Source of the DNA: Craspedostauros australis
Lineage: Eukaryota > Bacillariophyta > Bacillariophyceae > Mastogloiales > Achnanthaceae
Reading direction: 5' to 3'
DNA length: 64,000 nucleotides
Assembly (NCBI GenBank): GCA_026770025.1
Contig: JAMXDE010000040.1
Coordinates: 62,001 to 126,000, forward strand
Numbering within the stretch: position 1 is the first letter of the stretch; each line of letters begins with the position of its first letter. The notes beneath the pieces were generated by a model. The model saw only the letters and a program-made list of their open reading frames with translations. It was not told the origin of the DNA and did not search any database. This document shows positions 1 to 11,200 of this stretch, in pieces. The position numbers and the translations under genes were made by a program.

Positions 1-798
1 GCACCTGTCGCACAAGCTCTCTCACCATCGTCCCATCTCCTCTCGCCGCCATCATCTGAGTCTCCCATTGCTTCAAAGCCTCGAGTCGCACCGCCACCGC
101 CAGTGGATGTGCGCATTGCATCACATGCTCCGTGGTCTCTTCTTGATCTTTGCATATTGGGCACTTGTCATTGCTCCAAAACCTCCATTTGCGCATGTTG
201 CGCCCGACCGGCCCAAAGCTGCACGCGTGCTTTGCCACCCACTTCCGTCTCGACGGCTTCAGACTTGCCATTGCCAGTCGAGCTGCATGAGCGTCGACCT
301 CTCCTGCTTCCTCCTTTTGGAGCCGGCCTACTTTGCATTGCCAGTGTACTGTCCGTCGCCCCTGAATGCACCTTCGTAGCATCGACGCCGTATCAGTACA
401 CACCTTTCTCCCGCCGACCCATATCGCCCATTCCTGGTGGCACATTTCTTCGTCTTCACACGCCGCTGTCGCAGACTGAGCTGCCCCTGCGGCTTTGTCG
501 ACGTCGTCGTTCCACACTGCATACTCATCCTGTTTCACACCTCGGTCCCGCTCCAGCTGATGGCCGTAGACATGCTTGTACTTCAGCTGTACTGTCAGCC
601 TCCGCTGGATACTTCGGATTTCGCGGAGCATGTCAAAGTGTTGCACTGACACGCCCACATCCCGAGTGTATTCCACAGCGTGAATCCCGGCCATCTTGTT
701 GTCACACGCGACGATGATTTCCTTTCCTTGCACCGCTGGGCCGGCCCCGTGCGCCTCTATGATCGCTTCAACCCTACGTAGGGCTTGCAGGATGCCAC

Positions 799-2103
799 CT
801 ATCTCGGCTCTGTATGCGCTCTTACCTCCTCGCGCCCTGGGACTGCGCTTGCTGCCGACACTTGGCCTCGCCTCTGCCCTTGGATATTGAGAGAGTATGC
901 TGCAGTGCTCCGTCCGTTTTTGTACGACCCATCGGTACTGATAACCGCCTTGCCTTGGAGCACCGCCTCCAGCCACCGCTGCTTGGACCGTCTCACCCGC
1001 GTGTTGTGCTGGTTTCCGTGGCGTCCTGCTCGGCCCCCTGTACCCACAACTCGCATTCGTTCTGGCCGCTCCCGCACATAGACCACCCTCCAGTCTTCTG
1101 GCGGCTCCTTCGCCGTTTCTCCCGATCGTACGTATTCTGCTACGCCTGAGGCCTTGCCTCCATATGCGTTCCATCGTCGCCATTTGTGTGCCTTCTCTCG
1201 CGCCCATATTATCCTTCCATCATCACTGCGTATTGCGCCGACGTTTGTGATATCCCACATCGTCCCTTGCCGTGCCGCTGTCGCTACTCGTCGGAGTGCT
1301 TGGTCCCACAACTTCCAGTCCTTTCACGGCACCTTGCCTTGCCGTGGCCAGTTGATGTGCCTCTGTCCTTGCCATTTTCCTTCATCGCTGTACTGTTGCC
1401 TGGCCATTACTCTTTGGCGGCGCTCATCAATCACGTCTGCCACGCTTACCACTTGCATGATAATGCGGCATCGGTTCAGCCGAACTTGTTGCACCCTGCT
1501 GTAGCCTTCATCGCGAAACGCTACCATGAGCCATTCATCTTTGTCTTGTGCAAGCGCTGCCGTTGCTGTCTTCTCCCGGATCCTGATGCCGCACTCGCTG
1601 GCTTCCTTCCACACGGTCTTGACCCAACATGCTGTCGCCAAGAACTCCCACTCCTTGTATCCGATCTCAAATAAGGATGTGCCCACTCCTACTTCCGTCT
1701 TCATTGCTTGTATGCTCCCTCTCATCAGCTTGCCGGTCATTGTCATCCTTTCGCCATGCTCAAGGACCATCTTCATGTGTTCCACCACTTGCGTTGTATG
1801 CAACTCATGCAGGTCTGCACCCAGCCACCCTGCTGTTGCATACGCCATTTCTCTTGGGAACCCCTTATTGAAGCCCACTTTCGACATCATAGTCTTCCAC
1901 ACTGGCTTCAAAATGCCGTTGCACTGCTCTCTTGACAATTGGGCCACCGGTAACACATACTCCAGCTTCTTCATCAGCACTGTTCGCACCGCAAATTCGG
2001 CGTCTTCCTGTCTCATGCGCCACGTTCGCACTTTCTCAACCAATTGCTCCGCTTTTTTTCCGTAGCGTTGTCTCGATCGCCGAGTCATTGCCATCCAGCG
2101 CAA
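799..2103 (-). pseudogene. ORF2 fragments of copy A: RT thumb and RNase H
   Basis: Two consecutive open stretches (1324-2103 and 799-1311, minus strand) continue the ORF2 homology after the frameshift at about 2050. They are separated by an in-frame TGA where copy B has CGC (Arg in a VPRKDW context). The second stretch contains the start of RNase H (STDGSYKNG) and then leaves frame near 800-830, where copy B continues with the catalytic Glu and Asp segments. Remaining homology to position 1 is out of frame. Both breaks are substitutions or indels relative to copy B, so this is decay rather than splicing. Confidence 0.8.
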
Positions 2104-3667
2104 GCTTCACTCCCAGTGTTTCAAACGCCTGGTGGCACCCGCTTCTTGGCATCGCCTGTGGTATCCCTGTCGTTCCCTTCATCATCAGTTCGGCTGGCGT
2201 CTCCTCGTCCGTGGCATATCTCCATGCGCCGTCCACATTCCACTTGAAATCGACAGCCCACCACATGCATTTCTCTACGACCAATGCTCCGCTAGTTGCC
2301 CTTGCTAGGCTCTCCCACGATTGCACGCTCCGTTGCATGCGTTGTATGGTTTGCTGTACATCTTCTCCATCTCGTGCGTTCACAACTAGATCTGTATCGT
2401 CCACGAATGCGTAGCCCACCATTTCGACATCCTCATTACTCACCGCAGTTCGGAAGCTGGCGGTGTGCCCTTCACTTTTCATAATGTCCAGCACTGGTGA
2501 GGAGATAACCGCCCATATTACAGGGCCCGCTCCATTCTCTTGGTAAATGCCTTGCATTGGCACCACCCACCTTTTACCGCCATATGTCAGTCTGGACTTG
2601 CTGTATGCAGTTCTGATGTAGTGCTCAAGCTGTTGGAGCGTGCTGAACATGCACACCACTTCTGACTGTGCGATTCCCTGCCGTTGCAATCCCATCGACG
2701 CCACCGTATGTACAATCCGATCGTAGCAACTCTTCAGGTCGTTAGTGCATAACACCGTTGGTATTCGTGTTTGCCTCGCCCAGTCCATTGTGAGTTGCTT
2801 CTTCAACGCATGGTCTATCGCCCGATGCCGCTTCCTGCTGCTGTACTGTTCCTCTGCGAACCCGTCTTGTTGTTCCGCTTGGTGGGCCGCCTTCCTTGCG
2901 ATCGCTTTGTTCGCAAAGTTGAAGTCAGCCTCAAAGAGAACGATTGTTCTGAGCTTATCGACTCGGAAACTATTCGCCTTCTTCATCAATTCCACATCCG
3001 TGCCTTTCCTCCACCTTTGGTATGAGTATCCGCTCACCATCGCCACCGATGTCATACTTGCTTCAAATTCCGAGTTCCCTCGGTGATATGCGATGGCCTT
3101 GAAGTGGCCGAAGTGTAACCCTGATGGTCCCGCCGATGTGTCCTCCTTGGCTTTCCTCCATCCTTGTTGGAATTCGTCTGTCGTCATTCCTGCTGGTATG
3201 CTTCTGCTTGCGACCGATTGCAACCCTGACAGAAGCTTCTTGGCACCTTCATCCACCCATTGTCGTGGCTCATACGTCCCGCTGAGCGTTTTCTCTGCGG
3301 CGTCGGTTACTCCAAGGTATCCAAACTCCTGTGCAAGCTGCCCATGCATGAATGGTGTTTCTTCTGTCTGCCGAAACCTTCGCTTGTTTTCCTCCATGCA
3401 CCCTCGCTCGATCTCCTCCTTGCCTGTTCTCTCGACCCACTGCCCATTGCTGTCGGGCGCGATCACCATCGATATCCCTGCCGTTGCGTTGTTGCCTGAT
3501 GCCATGCGTATTCTCCGATATGTCGCCCGTACTCTTTCCTTCTTCCGCAGCTGGAGTAATTGTTGTGCCGTTGCCTCTCCCGCGCTCATTTCTTGTGCGC
3601 CGCCGATGTCGTTCGCTTTCTGTTCTGCACGCTTTCTGACTTCCTCGAGTCCTCTTGCTTCCGCCAA
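2036..3667 (-). pseudogene. ORF2 fragment of copy A: reverse transcriptase core
   Basis: This is the longest open stretch of copy A, 543 codons. It covers the linker after the endonuclease, the fingers and palm of the reverse transcriptase, and the catalytic FVDD motif. It keeps the Cys of the motif-A NDLKSCYD block that is a TGA stop in copy B. It ends where a one-base insertion in a T-run shifts the frame relative to copy B, and the next fragment (1324-2103) continues in another frame. No start codon of its own is implied, since the ATG is internal to ORF2. Confidence 0.85.
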
Positions 3668-3705
3668 CCCCTCCAGTTAGAGCATGCATGTTACTCTAAG
3701 CGTCA

Positions 3706-4095
3706 CTGGACGTCAACGGCAGGAGACGGGGCGGCGCCCACGCGGTCAGCTTCGGGGCTCCAGCTCGCAGGCTGGGAGATGCGGCGACACATCCACGCTT
3801 TTTGCGCTGGGGAACGGTAGCTGCGATGTGGGACATAGCATGTAGCAGAGTGAACAGCCATTGTGCCTGTCGTGGCTGCGACGTTGGGACCTGCTGGGCG
3901 AGCTGGCAAAGGTGGGTGGGGATGGGCCATGGTGGCAGCTCTTGGAGTGTTTGGAAGTAAAATCCCATGCGCTGGGACATCACATCGCGCTCTCCTTCCT
4001 CGTGAAGCGCGTAGTTCCGACTAGACCGCTGTTGCAGCATCATGTGCCATAGCTCGTGGATCACCTCTGCCTGCCAGTGGATGGGCCGGCAGCGG
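3706..4095 (-). other. Possible orphan terminal exon next to the copy A truncation point
   Basis: On the minus strand a pyrimidine-rich tract ends in a plausible acceptor (CCATCCCCAG, near 4098). It is followed by an open frame containing HWQAEVIHELWHMML and GFYFQTLQELPPWP, ending in a stop near 3706. The composition (Trp, His, Met and Gln rich, with alternating hydrophobic residues) looks more like protein than the surrounding intergenic sequence. No upstream exon with a convincing donor was found and I do not recognise the family. It could be the last exon of a gene disrupted by the neighbouring retrotransposon, or chance. Confidence 0.22.
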
Positions 4096-4372
4096 TCTGG
4101 GGATGGAGGAGGGTTGGGGCTGTGCTTTGGGGAAATCTAGAGTGGGAACACATGCAAGGCAAGTGCTAAATATGACCTGTATGACAGAAACACTGAAACG
4201 GAACAGTAGGCAGTGATACCAACAAGCACGAACATGCATGTGGAAGCGTTGAGCATTCATTTTTGTTTGCTGTGAATGGAAACAACAAGTGGAGAGGAAG
4301 GAACTTCCTGTTGTCATAGTCTTCCACCGAGGAAGGCTACTCAACAGCATAGATAAGGCTAGACAGTATTGA

Positions 4373-4380
4373 TGACGTCA
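4373..4380. promoter_or_regulatory. Perfect CRE-type palindrome TGACGTCA
   Basis: The eight-base palindrome lies upstream of the FkbM methyltransferase gene. TGACGTCA is the canonical bZIP (CREB/ATF) site, and in diatoms TGACGT-type elements are known to mediate CO2/cAMP-responsive transcription. The sequence is seen directly; its use as a promoter element here is inference. Confidence 0.35.
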
Positions 4381-4782
4381 TTGTATGATTAATTTGATTA
4401 TTTCAGTCCCTCCAAGATCCAACGCGAACGCGAACATTTGGGGAGAGCTCCCCACTGGTTGTCACCACGACAGGTTCCAGGGGTGGCTTCATTTTACATG
4501 CGATATCTCCCTAATGTTGGGTGTTTTGTGGGTGACATCCATCCGTTGAAGAAGAGACACAACGATCAAACAAAAAAACAACAACAAGTTCACCAAAGGC
4601 ATCTCGATCCAATCCAACTCTGTTTCATCTCATCACGCACCCATTCCGCTGCATGCGTTCATACTCGTGGCTCGCATCTCGCCGGTGGAGTTAGAGGACA
4701 ACTTGACGCTACTCAACGCATCGTACATAACCGTGCATCTGACAATAGACAACAAGAGACAGTCGCCACATCCAAACGCAAC

Positions 4783-5700
4783 ATGGCACGTGAAACAAAG
4801 TCAACGAAGACCCCTGCAAAACCAGCACAGAACTGGGTGATGCTCCTGGCAACCCTTCTGGTCACTGCTTTGCTCGTCGTCCAGCTCCAATCCATGAACT
4901 TCGCACACGGCATCACCGAAGCCAGCTTGATGACAACAGTGGACTCCCCTTCTGTTCACGTCGCGGCAGAAACAAGCGCTGTCGCGAAGCCACCGCCTCT
5001 CAAGACGCAAGCGGCGTCATGCCAAAGAGCCGTGCCGCCAGAACTTTTCATGTCCCAGTCGGAAGAAGACAAGTACCTATTGACCTGGTTCAACAACCTC
5101 TGCAACGGGACCTACATAGAAATGGGCGGCCTGGATGGTGTGTTTTTGAGCAATTCTCACGTCTTCAACAAAGGTCTGAATTGGAAGGGTGTGCTCATCG
5201 AGGCGAATCCTGCCAGTTACAACAAATTGGTGATCAACCGCCCCAGCGAGATCGCCACCGTCCACGCAGGTGTGTGCTCGGAAGAACGCGACCTGCACTG
5301 GGTCCGCGCCCCTAATCCTGCTGTGTGTGGCTTCTTGGAATTCGCCGCGGAAGACTTCAAGAAAAGATATTGGCGGCCATTCATGATAAAAAACGCGCAA
5401 GTCGTAAAGTGCCGCCGGTTTGAGAACATCCTGCATGAGGTTGTGGGCGATTCATTCCACTTCGACTTCTTCTCTCTGGATATTGAGGGCGCCGAGCTGC
5501 TGGCGCTGCAGTCGCTCAATTTCGACGAATTTCAATTCGGTGTCATTCTCGTCGAGGCGGACGGAATGAATAAGCGCAAGGATCAGTCCATCAAGGCCAT
5601 CCTGGACCGTGCTGGGTACGAATTCTTCGGCATGGTCAATCGATCGAACTGGTTCGTCAACAGGAACTTTGATCTGATTTACGAAGACGTTGTCTACTAG
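4783..5700 (+). CDS. FkbM-family methyltransferase, single-pass membrane protein
   Basis: A 305-residue protein in one exon. I chose the ATG at 4783, which gives a short basic tail (MARETKSTKTPAK) and then one hydrophobic span (about residues 17-37, WVMLLATLLVTALLVVQL), typical of a type II ER/Golgi anchor. An in-frame upstream ATG at 4438 would add 115 residues that look like leader. The C-terminal about 200 residues match the FkbM domain: an EMGGLDGVFLSNS SAM-binding loop, GVLIEANP, FFSLDIEGAELLAL and LVEADG. FkbM enzymes O-methylate sugars or other small substrates, and eukaryotic membrane-anchored members are poorly characterised. The substrate is unknown. Likely topology puts the catalytic domain in the lumen. 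Confidence 0.85.
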   Translation: MARETKSTKTPAKPAQNWVMLLATLLVTALLVVQLQSMNFAHGITEASLMTTVDSPSVHVAAETSAVAKPPPLKTQAASCQRAVPPELFMSQSEEDKYLLTWFNNLCNGTYIEMGGLDGVFLSNSHVFNKGLNWKGVLIEANPASYNKLVINRPSEIATVHAGVCSEERDLHWVRAPNPAVCGFLEFAAEDFKKRYWRPFMIKNAQVVKCRRFENILHEVVGDSFHFDFFSLDIEGAELLALQSLNFDEFQFGVILVEADGMNKRKDQSIKAILDRAGYEFFGMVNRSNWFVNRNFDLIYEDVVY

Positions 5701-6466
5701 TATGGCACGAGGGAAGGAGAAGACGCAATCATCAGCCAAAATAGACATTGCCATTCCACGGTGTACGTTTCGATCCTCTCGATTTCATGAGCACTTCGGA
5801 GCACGAGCGATCTTCTGCACATTTCATTCCATTCATTACTGCACGATCAAGAGCAGTCGTGGCAAACATACCTGTACGAACACTACGAGGCAATCGCATC
5901 AAGATAGACTGCAATAACTTCACCGTCGTGTCCAGCAAATTGAATGGGAGAGATGTCTTCACCGTCGTCAAGAAGATAACGGTGACATGTTTCTTGCTGT
6001 GACAACGGCAAAACGCGAGACAACTTCAGGAAAACATATGTCTCCCGTCGCCCCCAAATGAATGAGAATGTGTGTGGAGCCTGCGCCAAAAATAACGCGA
6101 ACAACTTCGATGTTAGTCCGTCGAGTCGGACTTCACAAGCGGACAAGACAATTCGCCAAAACTGAAGAAGACCTCGTCAAGAGCTCGATTGTGTTCACGT
6201 TCGCATCGTCGCAGCAACGACAGCACCGAGGTAACTCCCACCAAAGGACGAAAGCGCCATCCACGTTGTCGCCAACATCGTGGGAGGTATCTCGCCCCAC
6301 CTTCGAACTCTTCGCCGTCACTTGCCACCATCATCTCACAAGGGGTTGTCATTGAGCATACCAGTAGACGTGCAATCAACTTGACCAAAGTACAAGAGCG
6401 AAGTCAAGGCAAGGCATCCTCAAAGAAAGTCAAAACAAGGCATACTCGAAGCACAACACAGAAACA
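5701..6466. other. Intergenic region between the FkbM and AKTIP-like genes
   Basis: About 770 bp holding the 3' end of the methyltransferase gene and the leader of the E2-like gene. No conserved ORF, RNA gene or repeat was recognised. Confidence 0.5.
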
Positions 6467-7646
6467 ATGAGCTCGCGCAGCCCAGCAAAGACGCCGTCCA
6501 GAATCCCGGTTTCGCCCGTGGCTTCCGAGGTGAGTCATTCGAGGATGGGAGACGCGAAGCTGCTTTGTTGGATGTGATGAATGAATCGCTTGCGTTCCTT
6601 TCGTCGATCGTCGCGACGGTATCAATTATACCATTATGTTACGTGACAGCTTCATCTCACTCCCCTTGCTTCAACCGAACCACCCTGGACAAATTTGCTC
6701 TACAATGCTCCAATGACCCATGGCTTTGACCTTGACTGAATTCTGCAGGAGGAGCGAGAGCAAGCCCTCCGTGATTACAAGGTCACGATCGAATACAAGC
6801 ACCTCAAATCCCACGCACCTGGCGGAGTGTACCTGATCCCATCCATGAAAGATCTGCGGCACTTTTATGGCATCATCTTCGTGCGACGAGGTCCGTACAC
6901 CAACGGCATCTTCAAGTTCCAGCTGCGTTTGCCGGCGCGATACAACGATGTCAACATGTGGCCACAGATCACCTTCTCCAGCAAGGTCTACAACCCGTAC
7001 GTCGACGCTGGCACTGGCATACTAGACATTCGGTCGGCCTACCCAAACTGGGACCCATCCCGTCATTATCTCGTGACCGTACTGACCTACCTCAAGAAGA
7101 TCTTCTACTCCAAGAACTTTGCGGATGCCAAGGCCAACGTAAGTGCAACATCTGCGACGGTTCATGGCATGCACTGTAAATGGAGCTGTGTATGCGCATG
7201 AACACGGATACTACCCTGCTATGATCCTTCGTACTTGCCGCCTACCTCGATGACGAAACCGTGCGGGCTTGCTCCATCTGGATTGTGTGCGAAACTGTCT
7301 TTCATTTTTATCTCTCCATGCTGCTCACGCTCACGGCACTAATTGTCATCCCAATCGCTGACGTCTCTCGCATCACAACCTACTATTTTCCAAAACATGA
7401 ACACAGCCAGAGGCACGGGAACTGGCAAAGAAGAATCCCGAGGCGTACCGGAAAAAGGTCGACAGCTGCGTCCGCGGATCGCAGAAGCAGGTCTTCGTCA
7501 ACGAGCCTGGTACAACCGTCAAATTCACCGAGGAGCAGGTCTCCCATCGCGTGCTGCGTGACTTGCTGAAGCACCACATCCGTCACGAGAATCAAGTTTC
7601 GAAGAACGCAGTGCTGGCACAAATCGACAAGGCCAGAAAGGTCTAG
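6467..7646 (+). CDS. AKTIP: AKTIP/FTS-type inactive ubiquitin-conjugating enzyme variant
   Basis: Three exons: 6467-6529, 6749-7138 and 7407-7646, all phase 0, with introns starting GTGAGT and GTAAGT and ending AG. The product is 230 residues. The UBC fold runs from YKVTIEYKHL to the helix after LTYLKKIFYS. Instead of the HPN motif and active-site Cys of true E2s it has VYNPYVDAGTGILDIRSAYPNW, matching the pattern of human AKTIP/FTS (VYHPLVDP..GELDV). It therefore cannot form a ubiquitin thioester. FTS works with Hook and FHIP proteins as a dynein-cargo adaptor (FHF complex), so a role in endosome or vesicle transport is inferred. The C-terminal part after NPEAREL is longer and charged. Confidence 0.82.
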
Positions 7647-8219
7647 AGACGAGAGAGAGAGAGAGACTGTAGTACAAGTATGCTTGAGAATTGACCAGGC
7701 ACAATGAAAGATGAAAGCACACACTTTATAGTACATACCAGAAGGGCGAACAAAAGAGAAACAAGTCCGAGAGTGTGAGAGAATACCCGCAGTAGAGGCT
7801 GCAAACGTGAAGGAATTTATTGGATTGCCATGGATTGGTACAAAGGTCATTGGATGCTGTTATGGTCGCATAAGGATGACACTGCGAGCACTCGCGTACG
7901 CATGCGATGAGTCATGTTTTCCCTCTTCTTTTACCTGATTGTCCGTATCAAAATCAGCGTCTGTCGAGGAATCCATTTCGGCAGATGCTCATGCAAGAAT
8001 AGCACTGTATTAAGGACAGTCCAAAACATACTGAACGAAAGTCATTCAACATGGATCGCTGCGCTCTACCCGATTCCGCTCTACTCTGCTATTTGTGCTA
8101 CGGAGTTGATTCTCTATCACTTGTGTTGAATGCGTGGCTGTTCCTATCGTCGTTTAGTTGGTTCTTTTCCCAATCGGCCTGCTTGCGGTATCATATTTGG
8201 ACATTCTCGTACCATGCAT
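7647..8219. other. Convergent 3' intergenic region
   Basis: Lies between the 3' ends of the AKTIP-like gene (plus) and EDC4 (minus). It has a short GA repeat just after the AKTIP-like stop (about 7648-7668). No gene seen. Confidence 0.5.
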
Positions 8220-11200
8220 TTACACCAGGAACATTCCCCGCACCATCTGAAGCAGTCTCTGCAACGGCCTTCGAAGCTTCGGATCGTTCTGTGCCATCTT
8301 GGCGTCGACGTGGGCTATGAGCTGCTGCATGATACCTGGCACGTGCTTCTGGATGCTGGGATCTGCCGGGTTGATCGCCAGCGCAAGTTCTTGCAACCAA
8401 TTGAGCTCGATGGTGAAATCGGCCTTCGGTGACGTCGCCAACGATGCACCGAGCTGTTGCATCAAGCACAGCAAGATGGGCGGACTCAGCAACGGAGATG
8501 GACTGCACAGCACTTCGCTCATGTTCACGCGCGAGCAGCAAAACAGCGTCATGTCCGTCGTCGACGCAGAAAGTGCCTTGGTGAAGGCGGTTTCGTAGTT
8601 GCGCTGTTGCAGGAACTGCATGATCTCCTTGCGCAGCAGCTCCAGCTTGTTCACTTTGCTGTGCTGGGCCGGAGGTGGCGCCTGCTGTCCGACAGGCAAC
8701 GATCTGGCACTGGCGGTCTGCGCTGCGGCTGCCTGGTTGGTTGCGAGAGTTTGCTTGAGCTCCTGCATCTCGGCGGACATCTTCTTGATGATATCGCCCA
8801 TCGCCGTCAATTGTCCGGTCAAATCTTGCAACTTCTGCGTGTCCTGTGGTGGCGGCTGCGGGATGCTTTCCACCACTTTGGCTGTGATCTGGCTGGCGAT
8901 GGATTCCAGTGCAGGCACCATGACATTGCGCACGCTGTCAGCCATGGCATGCTTCACCGGTTCCTCTGCACTGGAGGCCACAGCAGCTGCGAAGTCCTTC
9001 TTGTTGACCTTGACGCCCGCTTGGGAGAGCTTGTCCACGGAGGACTGAATCGGGCGCAGCACTGACGATGACAGCGAGTCTCTGACGACCTTTTGCATGG
9101 CGGGGATCACGCGGTTCTCCACCTCGGTCTTCACTGCGGACTTGACCTGGCTCACGATGAAGGTCTGCTGTTTGTCGAATTGTACATCCAGACACCGGAT
9201 CATCATGTCCTCGATTTCGCTTGTAGATGGCCCGGGAGCTGCGGCTGTCACGGCTGGTAATGCAGCAATCTGCGACACGTTGGTCTGCATCGTTTGAGAT
9301 GTGGTTGCTGTGCCGACTGCTGGTGCTGCTGTTGGTACCGTTGGCACTGTCTGCCCTGCAGTCTTGGCGCTGCCGTTCGCGCCGTCCCCTCTGTTGGGTT
9401 TGAGGATTGAAATCTTTCCGTCTGGGAACGGTGACTTTGCATTGCTGTCCGACTTGTTGTTGTTCTTTCCCTTGCGCCCCTTCGTGTTGTTGTTGTTGCT
9501 GCTGCTGCTGTTTGCTTGCGATCCGCTCTTATCTGACTTCTTCGATTTCTTCGACTCCTTCTTCGATGGGGTGACAGGAGCAGGAGTTGGTGTCGGTGCC
9601 GGCGTTGCCATGGGGGCAACACCCTTGAGAAGATCCAACGGAGACAGGAACTGCTGCGAGCTTGTGGTGGATGACACGGATGGCGCACGCATGTCGTTGG
9701 GGGTTGGTGCTGGCATGAGACCCTGCGGCTGCGCAGCCAAGGGGATAATCCCGGCATCGGGCGTGGTTGAGACGATGGCAGGGTCTGCTGGAGCTGGAAC
9801 GAGACCAGGAGGTGGAGGCTGCGTGGACGAGCTCTGCGCAGCCATGGCTCCCAACCAGTTGGCAAACGGATTGTTGACGCCCGTCATGCCTGCGTTGTAC
9901 CCCATGTCGGTACCGCTCATGTCGGGTGGCGGAAGGCTGTTGGGATCCGGAGCAGCGATATCGTTCGTGCTGTCCTCATCGTCACCATCATCGTCGTCGG
10001 CAACGCCATCGTCATCCTCGACGTCGTACTCCTCGGCGAATTCGAGTTTGGCCAGGTTGGCAGCTATGTCGGTGACCTGGGGCAAGTCGGCAGGCGTGGT
10101 CGTCGGAGGTTCTGGGAAATCGCTGGCGCCGACGGTTGCGCCGGACGCCGAGAGAGGCTCCACGTGAACTCCAACAGTGGCCTCCGACCAGGGGTTCTCT
10201 GGTGGCAGACACATGTAGCTGGTGAGGGTGAGGCACTGAATGGCCTTGGATTGATAGCCGAAGAGCTTCATGTCAAAGATCAGTCCGGCCTGTTCCTGCA
10301 GCTGCTCCTCCGAAATATCGGTGGTCGGGCTGCAGACGACGGACCAGGAGTAGGTGGGGTAATGCTGCGTGAACGGCACGACGTAGTCGGATCCCACGCA
10401 CAGCGCCTTCTTCTGCGATCCTTCGCCCTTGTTCCACATGGACCGGACGTGGAAGGCCATGAGCTTTCCTTTGTGCCTGTCGCCCGCTAGGAGGAAGCAG
10501 GATGGCGGAGACGCGTCCTGTGGCGCTGGTCCGAAGCACAGATCGAGGATGTACGATGGAGATGCATTCTCCAGACTGATGACCTGCAGCTTGGTGGGAT
10601 GCATGCGGCGCTCCGTGAAGGAGGACCAGATGGTCATGACGGTGTTGTTGTTTTCGGCGGTGACGAAGCACGTGGTGATGGCCGCATCATCGCTTGGAAC
10701 GCCGTTGGGATGCTGCTCGATGGTGAATTCATGCGGCAGGAAGAAGCACCGTGTCTGCGGCGCGTCCTGGTGAATGATGGTGAGCATCTTGGGCGTGACA
10801 GTGGAGGCACCCGACGGCGTGAGGTTGGAGCGGCTGTTGTCCAGCTCCTTCAAATCCCACAGCACGATGTCGCCGGAGTCATGGACGGTGAGGACGTGCC
10901 TCGAGTCGCGTCCGCTGAAGCACAGGTCCTTGATGGAGGATCCGGCGGCCATGGAGGAGGGGGCGGAGATCTGCACGGCCCCGTCCATGATGCACTCGCC
11001 CGGCGCGATGTGGCACAGGGCGTGGTTGTCGGTTGGATGCGCTGTGGTCTGGATCTTCGTGGTCTCCACGAGGGTGGCCACCATCTGCTTGGCATCGGCA
11101 TCGGCGTTGTCGGTGGTGTGGATCATCCAGAACTGGTTGGGGTTGAAGAGGTGCCAGATGATCTTCTCCATGGTGAAGGAGGACGTGGAGATCTCGAGCA

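Larger units (their letters stand above)
1..3676 (-). mobile_element. Non-LTR retrotransposon copy A, 5'-truncated and mutated, runs off the left edge
   Basis: On the minus strand this stretch encodes the reverse transcriptase and RNase H part of the ORF2 that is complete at 23.6-29.4 kb. Overlapping protein segments are about 95% identical by eye (about 15 differences in about 315 residues). Visible RT motifs are NDLKSCYD (motif A), a QGIYQENGAGP block and AFVDDTD (motif C); an RNase H STDGSYKNG motif follows. Homology to copy B stops abruptly at 3676, so the endonuclease part and ORF1 are missing, as expected for incomplete target-primed reverse transcription. Reading is broken by a one-base insertion in a T-run near 2050-2060, a CGC-to-TGA change near 1330 and a further frameshift near 800-830. 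It is therefore a dead copy. The 3' end lies outside the window. Confidence 0.93.
3677..4782. other. Intergenic region and 5' leader of the FkbM gene
   Basis: Apart from the doubtful exon at 3706-4095, I see no gene. A perfect TGACGTCA palindrome lies at 4373-4380, about 400 bp upstream of the methyltransferase ATG. The stretch before that ATG is A- and CAA-rich, as in other 5' leaders in this window. Confidence 0.5.
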
